Source: Amaurobius ferox (Eukaryota > Arthropoda > Arachnida > Araneae > Amaurobiidae). Taken from it: 64,000 bases of DNA. A program made the translations under genes and the position numbers. Each line of letters begins with the position of its first letter. Position 1 is the stretch's first letter. Location of the stretch: contig OX578133.1 of assembly GCA_951213105.1 (NCBI GenBank), positions 141,933,313 through 141,997,312 on the forward strand. Reading direction: 5' to 3'. The notes beneath the pieces are model-generated. The model was not told the origin of the DNA, made no database searches, and saw nothing but the letters and a program-made list of their open reading frames with translations. Below are positions 10,137 through 23,142 of this stretch, piece after piece.

Positions 10137-13100
10137 TGATTTACAGAAAAATATAAGTATTGATTATTTTATTGATTATTAATGCAATTTCTGAATTATC
10201 TGAATTTTTTATACTAGAGATAACTTCTGGTTTTGTTTTATCTCGGTAGGCATTGATTTATTTCTGTTTGATTCAAATGAACATGATTCTACTGTATCTA
10301 TCATATTAAGGTTTGTTGTTATTGTTCACATTTTACTGGCTCTTCATCCCATTCGTCAATTATAAATATTAAAAAATTTTTTACAGGATCATTGGCTTGA
10401 GCCTAAGATTTGCAGATTTTGATAGACTGCAAATCTTATAAAGTATAATCTTTAAAAGTATAAATTATAAATGTGTGAAAATATATCCTGCTAACCATAA
10501 AAAGGAAATGTATAAAACAAAACCTGAAAAAAAATGTAGTAAGAAGTCTATGGACTCAAAATAGCTAAGATTTCCTATGAGGAATATAAAGTTACTGGGT
10601 CGTTTTTGACCATGTAAACAAATGTTGTGGGTCCGCAAAGCTCTAGATGACCCATCTATCATGGTCTTTTTTTATGTAGAAGTTCTAGGGGGGATGAGTC
10701 CTAGAATGTACTTCGGCCTAGGGACCCGGCAAAGGTTAAGGCGGTCCTGCATAGTTAGTTCTAGTTTATAACCAATAGAGTACTGATGTTTAAAAATAAA
10801 AAGCACTAATCGAAATTGCTCATTACAAAATCCACCTATTTTCAGAATATCCTCTGTTGCATAGTTTTAAAATCTGATGTGCCCTACACATGTCTTTACC
10901 AGTATATGGTCAAATTTCTATATTCTAAGACAAAGGTTAGATATTTTTTATAACTCTGTCTCGTTAAAACTTAATAGACTTATATTTAATAATATTCAAT
11001 GGAAATACGCAAATTATATTATAAGAAAATCAAACAGCTGGAATCTTTTCAGAAATATCATGCTCTCTGTGGAAAACTAAAATTTCTTATATCTTGAGAA
11101 CGGCTTGCAATAAATCGTAAAAACAGTTTTAATTCATTTCAAGTTAGAATTATTTACAAATCATCCACTCTTTAGATAATAGCTTGCCGAATACACGTTG
11201 AAAATTAACAATCTCCCAATATACGAATTCCGAACAGTTTTATTCATATTTATATAATTGTGAGTATTTAAAGGTTTCTTACTTCGGTTGTTAACTGGAT
11301 AAAATTGCTAAATGTCCCGTTAGCTTTATCAAGTTATCTAACTTTTCTAAATTTCAAGTTTTTATCTTAATTGTTGTCTTAATTACTGATCTACATACCT
11401 AATTCTATATCTCTATATTCACCTAAAGGGGACGTTTTTTTATATTTAGAAAATCGAAGATTTTGGTGTTTGGCACCCTTAAAGTGACAAATATATTTTT
11501 AAATTCTTATTTTCTCCTCACTATCGATCTATTTCCCCTGGTACCAAATATCAAGTATATCTCACTGGAAAGTGTTTTTCCAAACAGTCCACATTTCTAA
11601 GCTTTTTAGTTTGGTATATTTTCGAATGATTAAATTTTATCAATTATTGTTATCTAAAGATTGTCTAGTATACTGAAAAACGGTGGATTCTATCTATTAT
11701 AATTGAAATATCGTTTTCCAAATCGTTCACATATAGCAGAACTGTCCAAACGATTATTTCATAGTCGTGGTAAACAATCAGTTAGCAATATTATTATTCC
11801 TCCTTACTCAGACGAATAGAAAGGTCATTGCTGGGACTTGAATGGGAAAGACACCAGCTGTTTCTTTCCAGCCAATCTTAATAGTAACTATCTATTAGAT
11901 AACCTTCATGTATAAAAAGGAATGTGGCCCCTCTCAGGTATTTGACCTCTCCTGCCCCCCATCTCCGAGGCAAAAAAAGTAGATCAAGAAATAAGTGCCC
12001 CTCTCTTCTTTTAAAGATTCTCTGATAACATGAGCATATTTTTTTTTGCTAAGTTAACAGGCAGAGAGGTTCTGCGGTAGTGTGAAAGGGACTGAGAAAA
12101 TAATATAACCGGGCTTCACAAGTGTGTCAATGTGGAATTAGCTAAGATATTTTATCATTAGAAAATCTGTGTGACGATTTTTCCTATGTTTTTTTAAATG
12201 TTTTTAAATAGTAAGAATTATACGTAATTGAAGAGTAGGAGCTACAATTTTGATTCTCCAACGTTTGCAAGTTATAATGAAGAGCATAAAAGGGAAATTA
12301 ATACCTTTCTTTCTTGCCTAAATTTATTAATAAATCAATGTAATAATTTTTTTAGGATCCTTCCCAGTATAATCTTCGTATCCTACCAGTCGAGAAACTC
12401 TGGTTACAGCAAAATGCATATTAAGGGCCAGAGCTCGATGAACCCACCAAGTTAGAGGAAACACAGCCTCTGGGGGCCTTGAAAAAAAAGTCCATTGGGA
12501 GAAAAATATACCTAGTCTTTGCCGGGCGAAAACTGAAATTTTATTATTATAAGCATCCGTACACGAAAAAAAAACCTTAGCAGTCTTTCTCGTTCCCCTT
12601 CCTTCCTTTATACGTGGGATCTGCCAGTATGAACTTGGCGTTGTAACCTCATCAAGAATCATCCATACAAATTGTTCTCCACTACAAACACTTATCACTG
12701 AGCACCCTCCATATTTTACTTTTCGTTTTTGTCAATCTTTCATATCTTCCCCTCCCTAAGAAAAATAAATAAAATAAAATAAAAATTAAAAAATAAAAAT
12801 TAAATTGAATTAAATTAAAATAAAACATTGGGGCCCCCTCGTTACACTCAATTGGTATCCGTTCCTCCATCCTTTAGGTGTACTGCCACATTTTACACAC
12901 GTGCTTCAGGTTATTTATGTAATGCAATACAGTCAAAAACCTCCATACGCAAAAGGTTTGAAATCCCCCTCGTAATAAGATGATGTTGAAAATTCAAGAA
13001 AGTTCTAATACAAATTGCAGTTGAATATGTATCACTAGTATTTAAGCATGTCAAAGACAGGGAAATTAACAATTTAAAAAAATTAAGTGGTAACATTTAT

Positions 13101-14642
13101 AATATATTTTATTTTGCTTAATTATGTATGGCACTTAACGTCGAAAATAGTGATCGTAATTAAAAACTGGCTCTGTTATACTGCCTGGTGGTAGTTACTT
13201 TAAATGTATAAGGTATCAGCTTTCGTACTTACCGTTAGCCTTCAGAGTGTCTGAAAATATTTTTAGATCTCCATTTTTTCCGCCTTCGTGGAAAAGATCG
13301 AAATTCTGGCTCCGTTAAGTGCTACTCCAAGTGCGATACAATAACTGCGCAAAAATCTAGCTTTTTAAGCCACCGGGAGGAGGGTAGGCTTCTGGAGGGT
13401 CTAGAAAGTCTTTTCGAGAAAACTCATTTTCTTTCTCCACCCTCGGGGAGTAGAATAGAAAATCTGACTCTGTTTGGTTCCGTCCCGTGGATGAAACTAT
13501 AAGTATTCAAAACTTCAGCATTCTAGGTCACCAGGGGGCTTCTGCAGGGAATGGGAAGACACATATATGTTAGTAAATTATTAAGTATATTTAATTTACA
13601 ATTTTAGTTATATTGAGCTCTTATAAGGCGACTCATATAACTACATTTTTGATCTACCAGAGCTATTGGACTCATATAACTCCATTTTTCAAGCTCCATT
13701 TTTGAGTGCTCAGAGTTTTGGTGAATTCGGCGCCTGATCTATCATCAGCAAATTCTACTTTAAATTACTTCTAGAACAAGAACACATAGGTCAAGTTGCT
13801 ACAAATATTGTTCCAAACAAGCTTATTAAACAAATTTCACGCTTGAAAACACTTAAACTTTGTTTAAGTTTTTAAAGCTGTTTTTGGAAAGGTGTTTAAA
13901 ACCAGGATATGGGTGTTAATCAAACATCCAAAATGTCCTTCAGCCTTTTTTCTCTCTCATGAGACTGTAAGATGTGATGGTTGCAAGTACAATGTCTAAA
14001 TGTGTAAAAAGGCTCTTAACAAGCAATGCACAGTTACTCTTCACCGCTCTTGCATAAAGTTTGCGATTAACAGTGCATATCAACCATATAATTCTTCTTT
14101 GCAACTACTGTCTAAAATGCAATTATACATCAAGGTTTTTGGGGATTTCACGATTTTTTATGATTGAATGTTAAAATTAAATCGTCTTTTATCTAAAAAA
14201 AAAAAAAAAAACAGCTAACATCAAGCTCTATTTTTATGATTTCACTATATTTGACGACTGAAATTAAAATTAAACCGTCTTTGCATAAATTGGATAGTCT
14301 TTTAAATTTTAAATCGTCTTTGTATAAATTAGATAGTCTTTTAAATTCCAATAATAATGCCGTGTACTGGTCACGATCATTATTTTGGGGGTAAATACGC
14401 CACTGCTACTGAATATAGGCTTAAAGGAACAATTTAATTTACTTTCTACATTTTATTTTTCACCTTTCTTACACGCAAATTTAATCCACTCTTGCAAAAT
14501 TTTTCAAATAAAAAAAATAATAATAATTACTTCTCTTAAAAACGGCAGTTATTAATTGTAAAAATAAAAAAAAATATAAAAATCTCTATTGATATTTTGG
14601 TGAAAAATATTACTTTTGCAATGTGTCGCATATACTATCATT
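10137..14642. other. Intron segment, mostly unassigned
   Basis: No FMO exon or known domain was found. A short stretch at about 11450-11600 has the phrases typical of family C (TTTGGTGTTTGGCACCC, then CCAAATATCAAGTATATCTC). The - strand open frame at 12327-12698 (123 codons) has no motif I recognise. 12770-12830 is an A/T-only low-complexity tract. Confidence 0.4.
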
Positions 14643-15774
14643 TTTAACACTTTACAACTAAGTTGAAATGTGTTTATGATTTTGTTCATACTGTCTGTCT
14701 GTCTGTCAGTCCGTTAGCACGATAACTGCCGTAAAAATCACTTTATCAAAATGATATTTTAGTATGTTGTTCAGACGGTCTGTGGGACCTATGGGAATAT
14801 AAATGAATAATATCACCTAATTAGTTTTGGATTGAACCCGGGTTGAAAAAATGAAATACATTGAACCCAATGGGCCCTAATTTTTCAAACATATTTTAAG
14901 CGGATTTAAAATCCACAAATTGCATCAAAAGTTTTAGGAAATATTCAAATTATCCCATAAAATATATAAAAGAAATTTCAGTAAAATATATTCAGTAGTT
15001 TTTTAAATAAAAATTAAAATAATAATTACGCCTCTTATATGAAGAGATCATGTGACCCACTTCAAAATAAAATATGGCATCCATCTTGTGTCAAAATCGT
15101 GATTTTTAAAGTTCTTTTTATTTCATATTTAGTGTTGTATTCGTCATAAAACCGCTTTGTTTTTGCTTAAATTCTGTGCATCTACATACTGAAACAACGC
15201 AATTACAATATATTTGTGTTTAAATGATCATCCAAATTTGATTATTTCTACAACGAGGCCTAATTTTCAGTTATGGGAAATGTAAACAGCTAAATATGTA
15301 GAATGGGTTGTATAAGAATTGCTGCATTTCTTTAACGCAAAATTATTTAGCTCATGGAGTCTGCAATATAGCTAATATGAATGAAATATTCATTGATTTT
15401 ACAGAGAGAAGGACGATTTTTTCGATGAAGTTTTAAGCATAGAGTTTAATTACTTGTACCTCCATGGTCTTAATTTTTTAAATCAAATAAATTATTACAG
15501 AGTATTGTGATGAATGAAATGAATAGAAAATTGTATGAATGAAATGCTGCTTTTATAGAGAGAGCCAGGCGTGTTATATTTCAATGACGTCATTTGAATA
15601 AATTTCATTTGTTTTCGATGAAGTTTTCAAATATAATAAATTATTGTAGTATTATGATAATTTTAAAAATATTACCGAGGAATGTATCGCATTTTAGAGA
15701 TGTTTAAATGAAATTGCATTGAAGTTAGAGAGTGTTTCATAATCAATGCTTTATGCATGATTGATTTTTCTTGT
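14643..15774 (-). mobile_element. Repeat family A, copy 2
   Basis: Reverse-oriented copy. The hairpin end is at 14643, the CTGT microsatellite (about four units) follows, and the TTTCTTGT end is near 15774. It shares the CATCTTGTGTCAAAATCGTG and AACCCGGGTT landmarks with the other copies. Confidence 0.78.
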
Positions 15775-17352
15775 TTATAATGTAATGAATCTTCAAATAT
15801 GTATGAAAAAATCGCGTCAAAAGTATTTTACACACTTTTATTGCATTGCAGAGAGAGAACTCGAGTCAAACTTTTCATATTAGTGCAAAATAGACAGAAC
15901 TTGAGGTCTTGTATTCTAATTAATGTTGTAAATAAAAAATCTGATGTCGGCAGCACGTAACTTATCCTACAAAATGCAATTATTTTCATAATGAAATAAT
16001 GGTGCACAAAGTGCTTCGTTGTACATCTAAAAATGTTTCTAAGATCAAATAAAATAGTAGTCAAAGAAAAATTATTTTCTTTAGTGTTTCTCCATTCCTA
16101 ATGAAGCGAAATCAACATTTGTCTATATTTTGTGATTGCTTTTGCTCGAAAATTACAATAAGTAGGAAGATGCAAATTTGTACACAAAAGTAAAATTGCT
16201 GACAGAAGTGCATCACAATTTCAATATTTAAAAAAGCTAACTGTAAAAGGGGTGAAACAGCCACTTTAAAACAGCGCATACTCACTACGCTTCGCACAAA
16301 TAGCAAGTAAACAACTTTTAAACAGCTAATCAAAGCGTGTGCACTTGCATGCAATGTGATTTAAACGTGCTCTTGTATATTAAATACGTTTTTTGCTATT
16401 TAAATGTGTTAGTTTCATTTCATTGTTTTCCTATATTCTAATTTGTTTTATTTAATATTCAAATTCTAAAAACTTATATGTTCTGTTGCATTAGGATTCT
16501 CAAAGATCGAAATTAATTTTTTATACCTTTAATTTCGTAATTATTTGTTAAATTAAGTTTTAATTTGAAATCTTTCACAGCTCGCATACTTCATGTGTGC
16601 GAGTCCTTTCAAAGTCGCCATTTTGCTAGTAGAATAGAATGTTTTCGTTATCTAACTTTCCGGCCATTCCTCATAAAAGAAACTCCTCTTCTCCCTATTA
16701 AGTACATCAAATACTTATTCTTTGCTAATCTAATATTAATGATAAAAAATAATTGTCCAACCTTTCCCTAATGTTAGTTGTTTAAAACTTACATCTAACT
16801 CAATTTAGAAGACCTTGTGATGACACAGCCTTGCATATGTGTCTTCGCAAGCTTTTTCTCTCTTAGAATATTTCTTTAACCTTGATTTAAAATGAAGAGA
16901 AACATCATGAAAGATTAAAAAAAGCTCACTATTATCTCATGAGTGAGTTTTAATATAACGTGTGGACATTTAATTTCCATAATAAATATACCCCAAAAAA
17001 ATATCTAAGATGTAAAAAAAGGTGGCGAAAGCAAAAAATTCTAGTTCATCTTACGCCCTCACATGCACGTCTCACAGACAAACCTGGCAAAATAAATAAA
17101 CAGAAGAATAAATGCACCAGGGTAACCTACAAGTGCCTTACTTAACAAATTTTGTGAAATTTCGTGGAATAGTTTTGAGCTAAAGGAGATACATACATTG
17201 CACAGACACACAAAGATACGCTAAAGATGGTGCATTCTTGTTCTAGAGTGCCCGAAATATACAGATACGTCGAACACGCGATTTCCAATTTTCATCCCAA
17301 TTTCAATACTTTCCTATTATTATTACATTGATATGTATTAAAGGGAAATTAG
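15775..17352. other. Intron segment with a family B 5'-end fragment at about 15945-15995
   Basis: The fragment reads AATCTGATGTCGGCAGCACG on the + strand and has no matching 3' end nearby. The rest has no recognised gene or repeat. Confidence 0.45.
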
Positions 17353-18616
17353 ACAAGAAAGATCAATCATGCATTAAGCATTGAGTATTAAACACTTTCC
17401 AACTTCAATGCAATTTTATTTAAACATCTCTAAAATGCGATACATTCCTCGATAATATTTTTAAAATTATCACAATAATACGTTAATTTATTATATTTGA
17501 AAACTTCATCGAAAAAAAATGATCTTCATTCAAATGACGGCATTGAAATATAAATTGCCTGGTTTAAACATCTCTAAAATGCGATACATTCTTCGGTAAT
17601 ATTTTCAAAATTATCATAATACTACAGTAATTTATTATATTTGAAAATTTCATCGGAAACAAATGAACTTTTTCAAATGACTTCATCGAAATATAAATCG
17701 GCTGGCGCTTTAAATAAAAGCAGCATTTCATTCATAAACATTTTCCCATTCATTTCATTCATCACAATATTATAATATTTAATTTTATTTAAAACTTAAA
17801 ATCATGGAGGTACAAGTAATTTAACTCTATGCTAAAAACTTTATCAAAAAATCGTTTGCTTCTCTGTAAAATCAGTGATTGTTTCATTCATATCAGCTAT
17901 ATTGCAGACTCCATGGGCTAAATAATTTTGCGTTAAATAAATGCAGCAATTCTTATACAACTCATTCTACATCTTTTGGTATTTACATCCTCCATAAGTG
18001 AAAAGTAGGCTTCGTTGTAGAAATAATCAAAGTTGGATGATCATTTAAATTCAACTATATTGTAATTACGTTGTTTCAGGATGTAGATGCACAGAATTTA
18101 AGCAAAAATAAAGTGGTTTTATGACGGATACAACACTAAATATGAATTAAAAAGAACTTTAAAAATCACGATTTTGACACAAGATGGATGCCATATTTTA
18201 TTTTGAAGTGGGTCACATGATCTCTTCATATAAGAGGTGTAATTATTATTATAATTTTTATTTAAAAAACTACTGAATATATTTTGCTGAAATTTTTTTT
18301 ATATATTTTATGGAACAATTTGAATATTACCTAAAATTTTCGAAGCAATTTGTGAATTTTAAATCCGCTTAAAAAATGTTTGAAAAAATAGGTCCCATAG
18401 GGTTCCATGTATTTCATTTTTTCAACCCGGGTTCAATCTAAAACTAATTGGGTGATATCATTCATTTATATTCGCATACGTCCCACAGACCGTCTGAACA
18501 ACATACTAAAATTCCATTTTGATAAAGTCATTTTTACGGCAGTTATCGTGCTAACGGACAGACAGAATGAACAAAGTCATAAATACTTTTCAACTATGTT
18601 GTAAAGTGTTTAAAAA
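17353..18616 (+). mobile_element. Repeat family A, copy 3
   Basis: Complete from ACAAGAAAGATCAATCATG to the terminal hairpin. Its GACA microsatellite is nearly absent (about two units at 18556-18564), the shortest seen in this window. Confidence 0.8.
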
Positions 18617-18969
18617 GAATGCTGTTCATATTACCCACAGTGCAGATGAATAGCCCAGATATCTTTAAATCGTTATTTTTGGAACAGTGAGCAAATATAT
18701 TTATTTTGAACTTAGATTTAATTTGAACCATTTATTATTTCGTTTGAATATTCACATATGTCTAGCACAACTGCGAGAGTTAATACCTTTTATTGTCGGT
18801 AGAAATATTATGGTTATAGTTAAAGTTCATATTGTAATATATTGTCAATTCTTATAGACTATGGAGGTAACGGTGAACCTTTTACTAATATATTTGTACT
18901 TTCGTTGCAATACATATCATACAGTGTTCATGGGAAATTCTTTAAGCACCCCATAATTTTGTAAGAAAA

Positions 18970-19040
18970 GGTCTGTGAGTCTACACATTAAGTCTATGAG
19001 TCTACACGTTAGGTCTATGAATCTACACGTTAAGCCTATG
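18970..19040. repeat. 21-bp tandem repeat, about three units
   Basis: Units of the form GTCTATGAGTCTACACGTTAR, lying directly beside the mariner-like element at 19043. Confidence 0.75.
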
Positions 19041-19042
19041 TA

Positions 19043-19998
19043 CAGTGAGGCCATAATTAAAGTAGAGGTGTTTAGAGCCCGATAATGAGAAAACTGTTGG
19101 GCCAAACTCAACCAAATTTGCAATAAATACTATTTAGATCATGGGGTTTTGATTTTTAAGAGAAAAAAATATTTCTGATTTCTGCCACCGCGGACCAAAG
19201 TGGCGCTGTAAGGTTCATTTTGGGAGTAAAATAGGCATAGGAAGTACAGTAAGTTAACATTTTACATGCACATGGAAGTTTATGAATTTAGTACATTAAT
19301 GAATTTAGTACATTTTATATTTACTTTTGCATCTTACATTTACATACGTATGATATTAATTTTTATATTGGCATCATTTACATGTGTGATTCAATATGTT
19401 TTCCTTGCATATGGTCCAAAAAGTGCATTCTCTACTGCAGAATGCAGAAGATCTCCATTGATTTACTTGACGTTCAATGTTATTCGGTCCTTCAAAGTGG
19501 CTAAACATCCACATTCTCTTGGTATACCAAGCGCTTTACATGACCCCACAACCAAAAGTCGCAAGTGGTCAGATCAGGCGAACGGGCTGGCCAATTCATA
19601 GAAAACCCTGCAACTAATTATTCGGTTGTTGGCAAAATGCTATCATAGGACTTCCTGTACCCGCAATCCAATATGAGGGGGTGCTCCATCCTGCATAAAT
19701 ATCGAAGATTTAAGACATGCACGCTGTTGAAGTTGCGGAATAACAAAGTTCAGCAGCATTATTCGATACCTCTCAGCATTGACGGAACTTTCTGTCATTC
19801 CTATGTCTATTTTACCCCAAAAATTGACCTTACAACGCCACTTTGGTCCGCGGTGGCGAAAATTCGAACTTTGTTTTTCTTTTAAAAATCAAAACCCCAT
19901 GGTCTAAATAGTATTTACTGCAAATGTGGTTGAGTTTGACCCAATAGTTTCCTTACTATCAGGCTCTAAACACATCTACCTTAATTATGGCCGCCCTG
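19043..19998 (-). mobile_element. Mariner-like element with dead transposase
   Basis: Inverted ends of about 190 bases (left CAGTGAGGCCATAATTAAAG) are flanked by TA at 19041-19042 and 19999-20000. The - strand interior holds remnants of a DDE transposase: MQDGAPPHIGLR at about 19662-19696, and MNWPARSPDLTTCDFWLWG with KRLVY after it at about 19520-19599. These two blocks, with the second and third catalytic Asp regions of Tc1/mariner enzymes, are in different frames. The element is too short for a full transposase, so it is a deleted, frameshifted relic. Confidence 0.85.
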
Positions 19999-20000
19999 TA

Positions 20001-20850
20001 TAATAAAAGGACTGTGCCCGCTCAAATAAAAGTGGTTGCAGCGCCCCTAGCAGAGGATTTTAAAAGTTAGGATAATAAACTCGGCAACAAAGCTAGATAA
20101 ACGAAAAGAGCCAAGTACAATGTTGTAGGGCATTATCTAATTAGTAGCAACGGAGGCCAGAAACGGCGTAAACGAGTATACGAGAGGCAATAAATACTTG
20201 TTAAAAATCGCATCGTCAGAAACTGTAAAACGGTGACACCTGCAATGCTTCGCAAAGTACGCGAAAATATTCTTTCTCGAATTCAAATGTGCATTGTTGC
20301 TGACTTGACGGACGGCATTTTTAACACATTAGATTATAAGTGTTGTTTATTTTAACATTCCTGAATAGGACAGTCATTCGCCAATAACCCGATTCTTTCA
20401 AATAAATGCCTTCGGAAACAGTTTTATTGTCGATTCCTATTTATTCATGGGCGCCTATTGAACTTTTTCCAGGGGGACAAAACATTGACGTCAGTGGGGT
20501 AAACTCAGGGATAATATGTACAACATCGACTAGCTTGATGCCCAACTTTGTGCTCTTGAACGTCCAGGGGGGGGGGGGAGAGCAATTTCTCCCTCTTACT
20601 GTTCCATATGGGCGCTCATGTACAACATTTTGCAAATTTGTAATTAGCTATTTTTGTCAATCTCTCTTTGTTGCCGAGTTTGCTATACTAACTTTCTAAA
20701 TTCTCCGGTAGAGGCCATGCAACCACTTTTATTCGATTGGGCATAGCCGCTTTACTATACATAGACCTAACATGTACACTCATGGACCTTTCTGCACAAA
20801 GTTATTGGGATGCTTAAGAACTTTCCTAGGAACTCTGTACTTAAAGTGAA
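20001..20850. mobile_element. Dispersed repeat with inverted ends, copy 1
   Basis: About 100 bases at 20001-20110 recur inverted near 20640-20755 (shared words AATAAAAGTGGTTGCA and AAACTCGGCAACAAAG). The right part to about 20850 is also found near 42690-43090. No coding capacity; the open frames here are spurious. A run of about ten G lies at about 20568-20578. Confidence 0.6.
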
Positions 20851-22214
20851 TTGTGATGGGATCAAAAGTACGACTTTCGTATTTGCACGGATCTATACGG
20901 TTTGAGCACCCTTGAATACGATTAAACCATTTTTTTCAGTGAACGTTCGAGCAAATTGTGCAAATCTAATAGAATTTTGAAAGAGTTATTTCCATCAACG
21001 AATATCAAATCCTGATGATTTTCAGCATGATCAAATCAGGAGAAGGCTCTCATGTTTTCTGAAAAAAAAAAAGCTTTTCAAATAATAATAAAAAAAAATG
21101 AATGTTATAAAATATAAATGCGTTCAAAATTATTACAAAATTTATTATTTTATTTTATGTATGATCTTTCATTTGAAAGGAAATGACATAGTTTAAAAAA
21201 CACAAACATATGGCATGATGTCATCAATAGAGGTAATGTATTTTCAACTTTTATATTTAATTGAACTGCGCACTTTTTGCAATCGTGTGGTTTTTAAGAT
21301 TCTCCAGAGAGATGCCGTATTTGCTCGCTATTTAGTTATACACGCATAATTAAACAGACAAATACCGCAATAACTATTTCAAAACCTCTCAAGGGTATCG
21401 AAATGTGATGGCAATGCTGAATTAAAAAATCCTACTGTTGAATGACCACAAAATGATATGCACGCTCTGCATGTTTTGACTTAAGTAAATGGTAAATAAT
21501 AAGGCTTTCCTTTTTTTGTCTCCAAGTGAATGTTTTTGAATTTCAAGGTTCGATATCGAAAACATTGAGAAACAAGAATAATCACATATACTGTGCTCTG
21601 TTGCGCAAAAAGTGGTATTTGCGGTCATTTCAACATTTAACTAGCGAGCAATTTTGTGATATTGTTAGTCGCCTTTTACGGAATAAGTAAATATTTATTT
21701 CGCGTATTATATTTTGATTTGGTACAATTTCATTCTAAACCATTTACTTGAGGAATAGGAGCCCAATTATAAATCGGCATCTTTAATGGATTGGGAATTT
21801 ATAATTTGCGTTTATATGTCCCCGGGCCTCCTGGTTTCTGTCGAGATGTGCTACCTTGCAAGGAATTTCTGGCATTACCTTACACCAATTTATTAGTGGG
21901 AAAAATTTTGCCATACTATTGAAAAAGTGGAACATATTCTGCAAATATTCTAATATAATGCATTGCATTCTAATGGTTTGCACTTTACGCTCTAAACCAG
22001 TTCATTATTGAATGCGCGTAAAGTCACCTGCTTTACATTTGAAAAAGTAAGTGATTATTGGTCGTAAAAAATTGCTATATTATTATTTTTAAGAAAATTT
22101 TTCTTTGAAATACCTATTTCTTAGGATCTGCCATAGATAGAGCTCAAATGCTGATTGATTTGGATTCAACATCGAATTCCAAAGAAGAATGGCGTATTCA
22201 CTAAGGACTTTTGC
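20851..22214. other. Intron segment, nothing recognised
   Basis: AT-rich sequence with no supported gene. The segment at about 22125-22195 resembles the tandem unit seen at 50430-51110 (ATCTGCCATAGATAGAGCTC, then GATTCAACATCGAATTC). Confidence 0.4.
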
Positions 22215-22485
22215 CATTGGTGCGGACGTATCTCCTCTTCTCACTGAACAATCCTCTCAAGTAGTGGGGCGTACTGAGATTCTGCGACAGTAACATATAC
22301 CTTTTCTGATCCACTGTTGCCAACACCGAGCAACTACCATAACGCTTTGATCAGGATGGCGACTGATGCGTCTGTTGGACCAACCAGCGTCCTCAGGACT
22401 ATGATACAAACTCTCCCTAAACCCGACAATTGTTCGTAGCGCAGTCAAGTATGTTTCAAAGGTATCTTTGTACAGAACTTGCAGC
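22215..22485 (-). pseudogene. Tc1-type transposase N-terminal fragment
   Basis: The - strand reads GWSNRRISRHPDQSVMVVAR then CWQQWIRKG, the paired-type helix-turn-helix DNA-binding part of a Tc1 transposase. It closely matches the fragment at 55017-55262 in both protein and flanking DNA. No catalytic domain remains. Confidence 0.75.
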
Positions 22486-23142
22486 ATCAAATAGAAAATC
22501 TAGTTCCAGTTGTCCGTGACTGAGAATACTGGTCATTCTCATGCACATTGCATGAACCCTATAGCATTGTTGGCTCGAACCGTTTGATCATTTGCATAAC
22601 GCTTAAGACAACATTGGCCTTCCGAGTTCCAAGGCTGTAGCTCAAATGTTTATGGATATATATGTGTGTGTGTGTAATTATGTGGAGTTAGTCACCTTGA
22701 GGCAATATTAAATGGTGTTTAAGCTCTCTTCGACTGGCATGAATTGGCTTTAAGTCCTATCTCCGACACGGACAAAGTGGGGAATTAGGACTAAGCACGC
22801 AAGCAAAAATACTTTCTAATGTATTTTTGCTTTGAAGCCTTGTATTTTAACCTCAATGCGATCAAACTAGCATTATCTATTTTAGAATATACTGAAACAC
22901 ATTTCTTTTGCAATATCTATGCTAAAACATAGTTGTAAATGAGGTATAATAAAGTATAATACCATAGACCTTACGTGGTGAAAGCATTATTTTTGTCTTG
23001 GAATCTCTAAAGATATTATTTTAATATTAAATTGTGCACATTTTACAAGACTGATTTTTTTCCTTGTGTAATATATATGCATTATATTTCATTAGAAATT
23101 TCATTCAATCATTAATACATGAACTTTACTTACATTTTGCAG
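22486..23142. other. 3' end of the FMO intron
   Basis: Contains a short GT run at about 22664-22674 and a perfect 12-bp-arm hairpin at 22801-22832. No other feature recognised. Confidence 0.45.

Larger units (their letters stand above)
6527..23142 (+). other. FMO intron, 16.6 kb, phase 0
   Basis: The intron opens with GTAACG and closes with TTACATTTTGCAG. Joining 6526 to 23143 restores the FMO sequence across the usual NADP-motif to STRSGSW region with no gap or overlap, which supports both splice sites. The intron is packed with repeats: three family A copies, a minisatellite, a mariner relic and a Tc1 fragment. No extra FMO exon is seen or needed. Confidence 0.88.

Noticed and set aside
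12327..12698. 123-codon - strand open frame in the FMO intron
   Set aside because: No recognisable domain, no splice context and uneven composition; a repeat-derived frame cannot be excluded.
23119..23142. In-frame Met at 23119 as an alternative start for the second FMO part
   Set aside because: The 24 bases are the end of the intron with a good acceptor; starting there would omit the FAD and NADP motifs that exon 1 supplies in phase.
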